A DNA stretch of 64,000 nucleotides from Winogradskyella eximia (lineage in GTDB: Bacteria > Bacteroidota > Bacteroidia > Flavobacteriales > Flavobacteriaceae). Within the stretch, counting starts at the first letter, position 1. Every line of letters begins with the position of its first letter. Location: positions 1,097,998 to 1,161,997 of the forward strand of contig NZ_QRDV01000001.1 of the NCBI RefSeq assembly GCF_003386165.1, in the 5' to 3' direction. Below are positions 53,225 to 60,883 of this stretch, one piece after another. The position numbers were made by a program, and so were the translations under genes. The notes beneath the pieces were generated by a model. The model worked only from the letters and a program-made list of their open reading frames with translations, did no database searches and was not told where the DNA came from.

Positions 53225-53727
53225 TTTTTGTTTCGGCTAAATAGAATTATAATCAATACACTAAGAATGATAGTGAAAATACTAGAAAATAACGTTTTTT
53301 GTAAGATTAAAAGTATATTGGAAATGTTAAAAATTTCTAATGAAAATAAGATTAAGTGGTGAACAACTGTACCTAACGAAATATATGATATTAAACTGCC
53401 TATTTCTGTTGTGCTAAACTTTATACTTTGATGCTCATACAGCATTCCGAAAGAACTCTTTAAAAGTATGGGTCTAACATAAGCTAAACTTACTGCTGCT
53501 GCTGCATGCACTCCTCCGGAATCTGAAAATAAATCGATCATCATTCCTAACAAAAAACTAGCTAATAATAGGATAAGGCGTTCTTCTCTAATAGGAAATA
53601 GAAAAATAAAAATGATATAAATATAAGGGTTGATATAACCAAAGAAATTAATATGATTGCATATTAGAACTTGTACTAATAGTAATAGTACAAACCGAAC
53701 TATATTTACAGCTAAAACACTATTCAT
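53221..53727 (-). CDS. mreD: Rod shape-determining protein MreD
   Basis: 168 aa, five hydrophobic spans. GYINPYIYIIFIFLFPI and the loop MIDLFSDSGGVHAAAAVSLAYVRP are typical of the Bacteroidota MreD. It links MreC and PBP2/RodA in the inner membrane. It overlaps mreC by 8 bases and the PBP2 gene by 4, so all are translationally coupled. Confidence 0.93.
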   Translation of the reverse strand: MNSVLAVNIVRFVLLLLVQVLICNHINFFGYINPYIYIIFIFLFPIREERLILLLASFLLGMMIDLFSDSGGVHAAAAVSLAYVRPILLKSSFGMLYEHQSIKFSTTEIGSLISYISLGTVVHHLILFSLEIFNISNILLILQKTLFSSIFTIILSVLIIILFSRNKK

Positions 53728-54541
53728 TCGTACTGTTTTCTAAATTATAAATTTCGTTTCGTTCTAAATTTTCTATGATGTAGACTTTTCCAACATTGGT
53801 CATGTCGTTAAATAATTTCACTTCAATGTTATAAGTATCTCCACCAATATCGGTTTCAAAACTAGCAATGGTACCAATACCAATTCCTTTTGGGAAAATT
53901 GAGGATTCGCCACCAGTTTCAATAGTATCTCCTATTTTTACAGGAGCAAATTGAGAGACATCCTCAAGTTGTACAAACATAGGAGAGTCTCCATTCCATT
54001 TTAAAGAACCTATGTGATTTGTAGATTTAATTTTGGCATTAATTCTACTTTTTTTGTTTAAGATAGAAAGTACTCTAGAATATTTATTAGATGTATTATC
54101 AATGATTCCTATTATTCCATTAGAAGTCATTACACCCAAATCCCTTTTAATACTGTCTTTTTTACCTTTATTTAAAGTAAGATAGTTGTTAGTTGCAGCG
54201 TAACTGTTTTTGTATACATCTGCTGTAGTTACTCGATATTTTGATTTAGCATAAGAACTATCAATAAACGTTGAGTCGATTGTTGTTTTGAAATTTAATA
54301 ATTGTTCTCTTAAGAGTTTATTTTCTTCAGCTAGTATGTCGTTTTCTGTTTTTAAATTGAAATATTGATCAACAGAATTCATCGCGCCATATAATCCGCC
54401 TGTTAAACCATTGGCTGAATTTATAAATTTACTCCTATGATAAGAATGCGATTGAATTGTTAGAGTTAAAGCAATACTAAAAAGCAATATAAACAACAGA
54501 AAGGTTTTGTTTCTAATAACAAAATTGAAAATTTGTTGCAT
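53720..54541 (-). CDS. mreC: Rod shape-determining protein MreC
   Basis: 273 aa. Membrane span (about 11-28), coiled coil (about 60-90, ENDILAEENKLLREQLL), then the MreC beta domain: LTLNKGKKDSIKRDLGVMTS, GIIGIIDNTSNKYSRVLSIL and GDTIETGGESSIFPKGIGIG. It is the periplasmic scaffold for PBP2. It sits 10 bases after mreB. Confidence 0.95.
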   Translation of the reverse strand: MQQIFNFVIRNKTFLLFILLFSIALTLTIQSHSYHRSKFINSANGLTGGLYGAMNSVDQYFNLKTENDILAEENKLLREQLLNFKTTIDSTFIDSSYAKSKYRVTTADVYKNSYAATNNYLTLNKGKKDSIKRDLGVMTSNGIIGIIDNTSNKYSRVLSILNKKSRINAKIKSTNHIGSLKWNGDSPMFVQLEDVSQFAPVKIGDTIETGGESSIFPKGIGIGTIASFETDIGGDTYNIEVKLFNDMTNVGKVYIIENLERNEIYNLENSTNE

Positions 54542-54551
54542 TATTTACTTC

Positions 54552-55580
54552 TTATTTAATCAATACGCTTTTGTATTTAGGTAAGTTTTTAAGCACAATA
54601 CCAGTACCTCTTACTACAGCTCTTAAAGGGTCTTCTGCGATATAAACAGGTAAATCAGTTTTTTGAGATAGACGTTTATCTAATCCTCTTAACATAGATC
54701 CACCACCTGCTAAATAAATACCAGTGTTATAAATATCTGCTGCTAATTCTGGTGGAGTTTGAGATAATGTTTCCATTACAGAATCTTCAATACGTAAAAT
54801 AGATTTATCTAAGGCTTTTGCAATTTCGCGAAATGAAATTTGAACTTGTTTTGGCTTTCCTGTTAACAAATCACGACCTTGAACACTCATGTCTTCTGGA
54901 GGTAATTCTAAATCTTCAGTAGCTGCACCAATCTGAATTTTAATTTTTTCAGCTGTTCTATCTCCAACATATAAATTATGTTGCGTTCTCATGTAATAAA
55001 TGATGTCGTTTGTAAATACGTCACCTGCAACTTTTACAGATTTGTCACAAACAATACCACCAAGAGCAATTACGGCGATTTCGGTGGTTCCACCACCTAT
55101 ATCAACAATCATATTTCCTTTTGGTTGCATAATATCTACACCAATACCAATTGCTGCTGCCATTGGTTCGTGTATTAAGTAAACTTCCTTTCCATTAACA
55201 CGCTCACATGATTCTTTTACCGCCCGCATTTCTACTTCGGTAATTCCAGAAGGAATACATACTACCATTCGTAATGCAGGATTGAAAAATTTCTTCTTCA
55301 ATGCAGGAATGTTTTTAATAAACATACTAATCATTTGCTCCGAAGCATCAAAATCTGCAATTACACCATCTTTCAATGGACGAATTGTTTTAATGTTTTC
55401 GTGAGTTTTTCCTTGCATCATGTTGGCTTCTTTACCAACGGCTATAATTTTTCCGCTAATGCGGTCTCTTGCTACTATCGAAGGATTATCAACAACAACT
55501 TTGTCGTTGTGAATGATCAGTGTATTTGCGGTTCCTAAATCTATGGCTATTTCTTCCGTTAAGAAATCAAAAAATCCCAT
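54552..55580 (-). CDS. mreB: Rod shape-determining actin MreB
   Basis: 342 aa. Actin/Hsp70 ATPase: phosphate-1 EIAIDLGTANTLI, connect-1 IHEPMAAAIGIG, phosphate-2 MIVDIGGGTTEIAVI and adenosine motif GIYLAGGGSMLRGLD. It directs elongation machinery along the membrane from the cytoplasm. First gene of the mreBCD-PBP2-rodA unit; the gap to purH is 238 bases and contains a hairpin. A distinct promoter for mreB is likely but I could not point to one. Confidence 0.98.
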   Translation of the reverse strand: MGFFDFLTEEIAIDLGTANTLIIHNDKVVVDNPSIVARDRISGKIIAVGKEANMMQGKTHENIKTIRPLKDGVIADFDASEQMISMFIKNIPALKKKFFNPALRMVVCIPSGITEVEMRAVKESCERVNGKEVYLIHEPMAAAIGIGVDIMQPKGNMIVDIGGGTTEIAVIALGGIVCDKSVKVAGDVFTNDIIYYMRTQHNLYVGDRTAEKIKIQIGAATEDLELPPEDMSVQGRDLLTGKPKQVQISFREIAKALDKSILRIEDSVMETLSQTPPELAADIYNTGIYLAGGGSMLRGLDKRLSQKTDLPVYIAEDPLRAVVRGTGIVLKNLPKYKSVLIK

Positions 55581-55751
55581 GTGCTGTTATAAATTATTTG
55601 GGTTATTCTCGTCTACTAATTAAGACTATCTGTAAATGTAGTAAATAATACGATATTTATACGATATTAGACGTTTATTGATAGATTTTTTTTATTTTTT
55701 ATTTCGCTTTTATAAAAGACGTCTTCAACTCGAGGAATTTAAAGAAAATTA

Positions 55752-55793
55752 GAGCCTAGAAATAAGATAGTTATGCGTCTTAGTTCTAGGCTC
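55752..55793. terminator. Hairpin downstream of purH
   Basis: Arms GAGCCTAGAA and TTCTAGGCTC (10 bp perfect) with an additional TAAGA/TCTTA pairing inside. It begins 26 bases after the purH stop; the T tract on the minus strand is weak. It separates purH from the mre operon. A perfect palindrome AAGACGTCTT sits at 55716-55725. Confidence 0.65.
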
Positions 55794-55818
55794 AATATAC
55801 TTACTGTATTAATAATTT

Positions 55819-57348
55819 TTAGTGCTTAAAATGACGTGTGCCTGTAAAAACCATAGCAACATTATTTTCGTTACAATAGTTAATACTCAATTCATCTTTT
55901 ATAGAACCACCTGGTTGAATCACTGCAGTAATACCCGCGTTATCCGCAATTTCTACGCAATCTGGGAATGGAAAAAAGGCATCACTCGCCATAACCGCTC
56001 CGTTTAAATCGAAATTAAAGGATTGTGCTTTGTGTATTGCTTGGTTTAATGCATCAACTCTACTCGTTTGTCCGGTTCCGCTAGCACACAATTGTCCGTT
56101 TTTTACAAGAACAATAGTGTTAGATTTTGTATGCTTACAAATTTTTGAGGCAAATATTAAATCGTCTAATTCAGTTGAAGTTGCAGTCTTTTTTGTAACT
56201 GACTTTAAACCTTCAAGAGAGTCTGTTATATTGTTTCTGTCCTGAACTAAAACACCATTTAAACAACTTCTTACATTGGTTTGTGGCATCTCTATATCTT
56301 TTAAAATTAAAAGGATTCTATTCTTCTTACCTTTTAAAATTTCTAAAGCTTCATCAGAAAAAGATGGTGCAATGACTACTTCGCAGAATAATTTGTGAAT
56401 TTCTTCAGCAGTAGCAACATCAATTTCAGTATTACTAATTAAAACACCTCCAAAAGCAGAAACTGGGTCTCCGGCTAAAGCATCTACGTAAGCTTGGTGT
56501 AGAGTGTCGCGCTGAGCTAAGCCACAAGCATTATTGTGTTTTAATACTGCAAACGTTGGTGCGTCATTTTTAAATTCAAGCATTAAATTTACAGCTGCAT
56601 CTACATCCAAAAGGTTATTGTAGCTTAATTCTTTACCGTGAAGTTTTGTGAAAATTTCATCAAAATCACCAAAAAAGAATCCTTTTTGATGTGGGTTTTC
56701 TCCATAACGCAATACTTTACCTTTGTTTTCTGAAATTTTTAAAGACGGAATTTCATGATTTTTGTTGAAGTAATTAAAAATTGCAGAATCATAATGAGAA
56801 GATACATTAAATGCTTTTGCAGCAAATTGTTTTCTATCTTCTTCAGAGGTCTCACCATTTTTAGTTTCTAATAACTCTAAAAATTCAGCATAATCGTCAA
56901 CTGAAGAAACGCAAGTGACGTCAGCATAATTTTTTGCAGCTGCTCTAATTAACGAAATACCTCCAATATCAATTTTTTCAATAATATCTTGATTACTGGC
57001 TCCAGAAGCTACTGTTTTTTCAAAAGGATATAAATCTACAATGACTACGTCGATTTGTGGAATATCAAATTCTTTTAATTCTGCAACATCACCATCGTGA
57101 TTTTGGCGATTTAAAATACCTCCAAATACTTTAGGGTGAAGAGTTTTAACGCGACCTCCAAGTATTGAAGGATAAGATGTTACATCTTCTACAGGTACTA
57201 CATCGATACCTAAATCTTTGATGAATTTTTCAGTGCCTCCAGTAGAATAGATCGTTACGTTGAGGTCGTTTAATTTTTTTACAATTGGTGCTAATCCATC
57301 TTTACTAAATACAGAAATTAGTGCTGATGAAATGGTTTTGTTATTCAT
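55819..57348 (-). CDS. purH: Bifunctional AICAR formyltransferase / IMP cyclohydrolase
   Basis: 509 aa from ATG 57348 (MNNKTISSALISVFSKDGL). N-terminal MGS-like IMP cyclohydrolase domain about 1-200 (STGGTEKFI, GGRVKTLHPKVFGGIL), C-terminal AICAR transformylase with FAVLKHNNACG (Lys-His) and the end VVIAPSFSDEAL, SDAFFPFPD, AVIQPGGSIKDE. It carries out the last two steps of IMP synthesis. The frame extends to 57393, but that part contains TATTTTTG, so the shorter start is used. Confidence 0.97.
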   Translation of the reverse strand: MNNKTISSALISVFSKDGLAPIVKKLNDLNVTIYSTGGTEKFIKDLGIDVVPVEDVTSYPSILGGRVKTLHPKVFGGILNRQNHDGDVAELKEFDIPQIDVVIVDLYPFEKTVASGASNQDIIEKIDIGGISLIRAAAKNYADVTCVSSVDDYAEFLELLETKNGETSEEDRKQFAAKAFNVSSHYDSAIFNYFNKNHEIPSLKISENKGKVLRYGENPHQKGFFFGDFDEIFTKLHGKELSYNNLLDVDAAVNLMLEFKNDAPTFAVLKHNNACGLAQRDTLHQAYVDALAGDPVSAFGGVLISNTEIDVATAEEIHKLFCEVVIAPSFSDEALEILKGKKNRILLILKDIEMPQTNVRSCLNGVLVQDRNNITDSLEGLKSVTKKTATSTELDDLIFASKICKHTKSNTIVLVKNGQLCASGTGQTSRVDALNQAIHKAQSFNFDLNGAVMASDAFFPFPDCVEIADNAGITAVIQPGGSIKDELSINYCNENNVAMVFTGTRHFKH

Positions 57349-57374
57349 AATGTTGTGTTGTGTTTTAGATGCGG

Positions 57375-57382
57375 CAAAAATA
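57375..57382 (-). promoter_or_regulatory. purH promoter -7 element TATTTTTG
   Basis: TATTTTTG followed by CCGC on the minus strand, 26 nt before the purH ATG; it excludes the upstream start at 57393. Confidence 0.6.
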
Positions 57383-57492
57383 CGTATATTCAAAAAGAAA
57401 AGCTTGGTGCTAAATACAGTTTCTTTAAGTTTTTTGTAACAATAAATTGTTGAAAACGTCCTATCTTTAAAATGTTATAAAACAATCTTTGC

Positions 57493-58746
57493 ATGCTGGT
57501 CTATTTACGCTTATTAAAAGAGAGTTTTTCGTTTGCACTTAACGCACTTCGAAACAATAAACTCAGAACATTCTTATCCCTTTTAGGTGTAACGGTTGGT
57601 ATCTTCTCCATCATTGCTGTACTTGCAGCTGTGGATTCTTTAGATAAAACGATAACCTCTCAATTAAGTTCTTTAGATAGTAATACGATGTATGTGGCAA
57701 ATATGTCTTTTGGACCAACAGATGTGCCACGTTGGCAAAGAGAAACTTTTGATGAAGTATCTTATAATGAATATAAAAGTATAAAGTCTTCTGTGTCTGA
57801 AGCAGAACATGTGGCATTACAACTATTTGTAAAGCGAGAAAATATTAGATACGAATCTGAATTGGTAAGCAGTGTTAATACTGTTGTGGTGTCTCATGAG
57901 TTTATAGATATTCAGGTTATGGAATTCGAAAAAGGTCGTTTTTATAACGAATCTGAATCTAATTCTGGTAAGGCGGTTGTTGTCATTGGTTCTGAAATCG
58001 CTAAATCCTTATTTGGAGAACTTGAACCTATTGGGAAAAAAGTGAGACTTTATGGTCAGAAATTTACTGTAATCGGAGTTGTTAAAAAAGAAGGTTCTGG
58101 TTTGTTTGGAGATAGTAATGATGTTTCCATATTTCTGCCAGCTAATTATGTTAGAAATAGATATGGAGATAATAATCCATATATGAAGTATATTGTTATT
58201 GTTAAACCTAAAAAAGATGCAGACATTGAAGGGTTGAAGGCTGAAGTTGTCCAAGTAATGCGAAACAAAAGAGGTTTAAAGCCAGATGAAATGGATACGT
58301 TTTTTATTAGTGTTATTTCAGGACTTCAAGATCTTATAGACACAATTATTGGAAGTCTTAATATAATAGGATGGGTTATTAGTGGATTTTCTCTTCTAGT
58401 TGGAGGTTTTGGAATCGCAAATATTATGTTTGTGAGCGTTAAAGAACGTACTAATCTTATAGGTATTCAAAAATCATTAGGAGCGAAGAATAAATTTATA
58501 CTCTTTCAGTTTTTGTTTGAAGCTGTAATTTTAGCTGTAGTTGGTGGAGTTGTTGGATTGTTTTTGGTCTGGATAGGCACTATAATAGGAAACAGTTTTA
58601 CAGAAGATTTTGAATTTGTATTGTCACCATATAATATGGCTCTTGGATTCTTCATTTCTTCTATAATTGGTTTAATCTCTGGGGTAGTGCCAGCATTGAG
58701 AGCTTCACGCTTAGATCCTGTAGAAGCTATTCGTACAGGGATGTAA
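57493..58746 (+). CDS. MacB-type ABC transporter permease
   Basis: 417 aa. Four membrane spans: one at about 25-45 (FLSLLGVTVGIFSIIAVLAA) and three in the C-terminal FtsX domain (about 285-410: GWVISGFSLLVGGFGIANIM, ERTNLIGIQKSLGAKNKFIL, ISSIIGLISGVVPALRASRLDPVEAIR). The part in between is the MacB periplasmic core domain. The family exports peptides, antibiotics or lipoproteins with a MacB/LolD-type ATPase, whose gene is not adjacent here. ATG start at 57493. Confidence 0.93.
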   Translation: MLVYLRLLKESFSFALNALRNNKLRTFLSLLGVTVGIFSIIAVLAAVDSLDKTITSQLSSLDSNTMYVANMSFGPTDVPRWQRETFDEVSYNEYKSIKSSVSEAEHVALQLFVKRENIRYESELVSSVNTVVVSHEFIDIQVMEFEKGRFYNESESNSGKAVVVIGSEIAKSLFGELEPIGKKVRLYGQKFTVIGVVKKEGSGLFGDSNDVSIFLPANYVRNRYGDNNPYMKYIVIVKPKKDADIEGLKAEVVQVMRNKRGLKPDEMDTFFISVISGLQDLIDTIIGSLNIIGWVISGFSLLVGGFGIANIMFVSVKERTNLIGIQKSLGAKNKFILFQFLFEAVILAVVGGVVGLFLVWIGTIIGNSFTEDFEFVLSPYNMALGFFISSIIGLISGVVPALRASRLDPVEAIRTGM

Positions 58747-58822
58747 CTTAGGTTTTTAATTTGAAGCTTAACATAATACCAATCTTTTTACTTCTTCTTT
58801 TAAATGTTTAGTTCTTTAAACC

Positions 58823-59281
58823 TTACTTAATTAAAGAGGCTACTTCCTTGCAAACAAATTCTAGAAAACGTTCATCTGATTCGGTAAATGGATCTGGTGT
58901 ATTAGAATCAATATCTATTTGACCAATGTTTTCACCATTCACAAAAATAGGAATCACAATTTCTGCTTTGACGGTAATACTACAAGCAATGTAATTATCT
59001 TGAGCAGATACATCTGGTACTACAAAATTCTGATTACTAATTGCAACTTGTCCACAAATACCTTTACCAAAGGGAATAATAATATGATCGGTAGGCTCAC
59101 CAACGTAAGGTCCTAATTTTAATTCGTCTTTATCTCCGTTTTTAAAATAAAATCCAACCCAATTATAATAGCTTATTTGCGCTTCAAGAGTTTCGCAAAT
59201 TTTTAATAAACGGTCGTCAACACTAAGGTTATCTTGTGCAATAATCGATTTAATTCTAGGTTTAAGGTCTTGTAAAATCAT
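58823..59281 (-). CDS. GAF-domain protein, probable free methionine-(R)-sulfoxide reductase
   Basis: 152 aa, single GAF domain. Landmarks of fRMsr are YYNWVGFYF, IPFGKGICGQVA (Cys76), VSAQDNYIACS (Cys100), AEIVIPIF (Glu) and IGQIDIDSNTPDPF (two Asp). The 24-residue spacing of the two Cys matches the resolving/catalytic Cys pair; the third Cys of the E. coli enzyme is His here. It would reduce free Met-R-sulfoxide in the cytoplasm. The gene is beside exosortase F genes, a neighbour position often seen in Flavobacteria. Confidence 0.88.
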   Translation of the reverse strand: MILQDLKPRIKSIIAQDNLSVDDRLLKICETLEAQISYYNWVGFYFKNGDKDELKLGPYVGEPTDHIIIPFGKGICGQVAISNQNFVVPDVSAQDNYIACSITVKAEIVIPIFVNGENIGQIDIDSNTPDPFTESDERFLEFVCKEVASLIK

Positions 59282-59373
59282 TTGAGTAAAAAACTTTTGG
59301 TAAAAGTATCTAAAATGCGCAATTTTCAGTTAGTGTTTTTATAAATTTAACATCGTACAATTATAATTATTAT

Positions 59374-59925
59374 TTGAAAGCACTTTTATTAAAATACAAA
59401 CCCGTTATTCGTTTTATAGTCACGTTTTTGGCTGTATATGGAATTTTAACCATAGGTTATAATGTGTATTTAAATATGTCTGATGGTACGGAATACTATC
59501 CAGATTATTTAACGCATTTAGTAGCAGAGCAAACCAATGCATTATTAAATGGGTTAGAATATCAAACACATGTTATTCCGCATGAAAATGAACCTTCTAT
59601 GAAGATAATTATGAATGGGAAATACGTGGCTCGTGTTATTGAAGGTTGTAATGCCATTAGTGTTATTATTTTATTTCTGTCCTTTATAGTTGCCTTTGCC
59701 GGAAAGTTTAAAACCACTTTACTTTATGGTTTGGCAGGTAGTATAATTATTTATGCGTTTAATTTAATCCGAATTGTTATTTTATCTATTGGACTTTATC
59801 ATTACCCATGGAGGAGAGAGGTTTTACATACGGTTATCTTTCCGATGTTAATATACGGAACCGTATTTTTGCTTTGGATGGTTTGGGTGAATCGTTTTTC
59901 TAAACAAATAAAAGCAAATGAATAA
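59374..59925 (+). CDS. xrtF: Exosortase family protein XrtF
   Basis: 183 aa from a TTG start (MKALLLKYKPVIRF), which fits the family. A multi-span membrane protein with the exosortase catalytic residues: Cys92 in VIEGCNAISV, Arg133 in FNLIRIVIL, His152 in VLHTVIFPM. Exosortases cut C-terminal sorting signals of exported proteins at the membrane. XrtF is a Flavobacteria-specific group. Overlaps its partner gene by 8 bases. No obvious target with a C-terminal sorting helix is in the window. Confidence 0.93.
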   Translation: MKALLLKYKPVIRFIVTFLAVYGILTIGYNVYLNMSDGTEYYPDYLTHLVAEQTNALLNGLEYQTHVIPHENEPSMKIIMNGKYVARVIEGCNAISVIILFLSFIVAFAGKFKTTLLYGLAGSIIIYAFNLIRIVILSIGLYHYPWRREVLHTVIFPMLIYGTVFLLWMVWVNRFSKQIKANE

Positions 59926-60346
59926 AGTTGTGTCATTTTTATTGATTGTAATTTTAGTGTTGTTTTTAATCTTAATTAGAGCTTTTGAAAACGATTTGTT
60001 TTACGATCCGTATTTAACTTTTTTTAAAAATGATTATTTGTACATAGATAGTCCTAGAAGAGAAATAGCAAAGCTCGTTTTGTTTACAACGATAAGATTT
60101 GCCTTAAATACATTAATTTCTTTAGGTATTTTATATCTCAGTTTTAAGGATAAGGGTATCATTAAATTTTCTTCATTAATCTATGCTGTTGCCTATTTGT
60201 TATTGCTGATTCCGTTTTTGTATTTTGTAATTAACCCAAATCAAGAAGACTATTATTTATTTTTTAATGTAAGACGCTTTTTAATTCAGCCAATTGGCTT
60301 AATATTATTGCTGCCAGCGTTTTATTATTATAAACTGAATCGTTAA
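59918..60346 (+). CDS. Exosortase F system-associated membrane protein
   Basis: 142 aa, four membrane spans (about 5-20, 50-70, 78-98 and 115-136) with ENDLFYDPYLTFFK after the first, the typical start of the protein found beside XrtF (TIGR04127-like). The overlap with xrtF (ATG inside the stop region) shows translational coupling. It probably assists the exosortase; a biochemical role is not known. Confidence 0.9.
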   Translation: MNKVVSFLLIVILVLFLILIRAFENDLFYDPYLTFFKNDYLYIDSPRREIAKLVLFTTIRFALNTLISLGILYLSFKDKGIIKFSSLIYAVAYLLLLIPFLYFVINPNQEDYYLFFNVRRFLIQPIGLILLLPAFYYYKLNR

Positions 60347-60384
60347 TTGTATTGTAATTCTAAACTATCAATTCAATAATTTCG

Positions 60385-60392
60385 TAACTTTG
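60385..60392 (+). promoter_or_regulatory. -7 element TAACTTTG, leaderless position
   Basis: TAACTTTG ends 4 nt (CATC) before the GTG start of the HYC_CC_PP gene. This is the same geometry as at tatA. No clear -33 TTG at the usual spacing. Confidence 0.6.
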
Positions 60393-60396
60393 CATC

Positions 60397-60810
60397 GTGA
60401 AATTTTCATATACACATAAAACCATTTCAATTGCACTATCATTCTTAGTGTTGTTTTCTACGTTGTCATTAACAATAGAAAAGCATTTTTGTGGAGATGT
60501 ATTAATTGATGTGGCTATTTTTTCTGAAAGTGAAAAATGTGGCATGGAAATGTCTAAAATAACAGATGTTGAAACTGTAAAAAAAGACTGCTGTAAAGAC
60601 GAAGTTGATGTTATAGAAGGACTTTCTGAAGTAACTGTTAATTCGTATGAAGATTTAGACACTACACTTAAGCATGTTTTATTCGCTTATAGTTATTCTT
60701 ACGTTAATCTTTTTGAAGATCTACCAAACATAACAATTCCGCATAACGGATATTTTCCACCCATGCTCATCAAAGACATACAGCGCTTAGATGAAACTTA
60801 CCTTATTTGA
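60397..60810 (+). CDS. HYC_CC_PP family exported protein
   Basis: 137 aa, GTG start 4 nt after TAACTTTG. Signal peptide about 1-25 (SIALSFLVLFSTLSLT), then the family marks: HFCGD (His30-Cys32), Cys48, KDCCKDE (Cys65-66) and FPPM (Pro121-122). The family is named for these motifs and is of unknown function, often near metal-related TonB receptors. Here a TonB receptor and an HMA protein follow, so a metal-binding periplasmic role is likely, inferred from context. Confidence 0.88.
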   Translation: MKFSYTHKTISIALSFLVLFSTLSLTIEKHFCGDVLIDVAIFSESEKCGMEMSKITDVETVKKDCCKDEVDVIEGLSEVTVNSYEDLDTTLKHVLFAYSYSYVNLFEDLPNITIPHNGYFPPMLIKDIQRLDETYLI

Positions 60811-60883
60811 TTTATTATAACTTTTTTTGAATATCAAAATGTGCAATCCATGCACTATTAAGTTATACCTACAAATCAAACAA

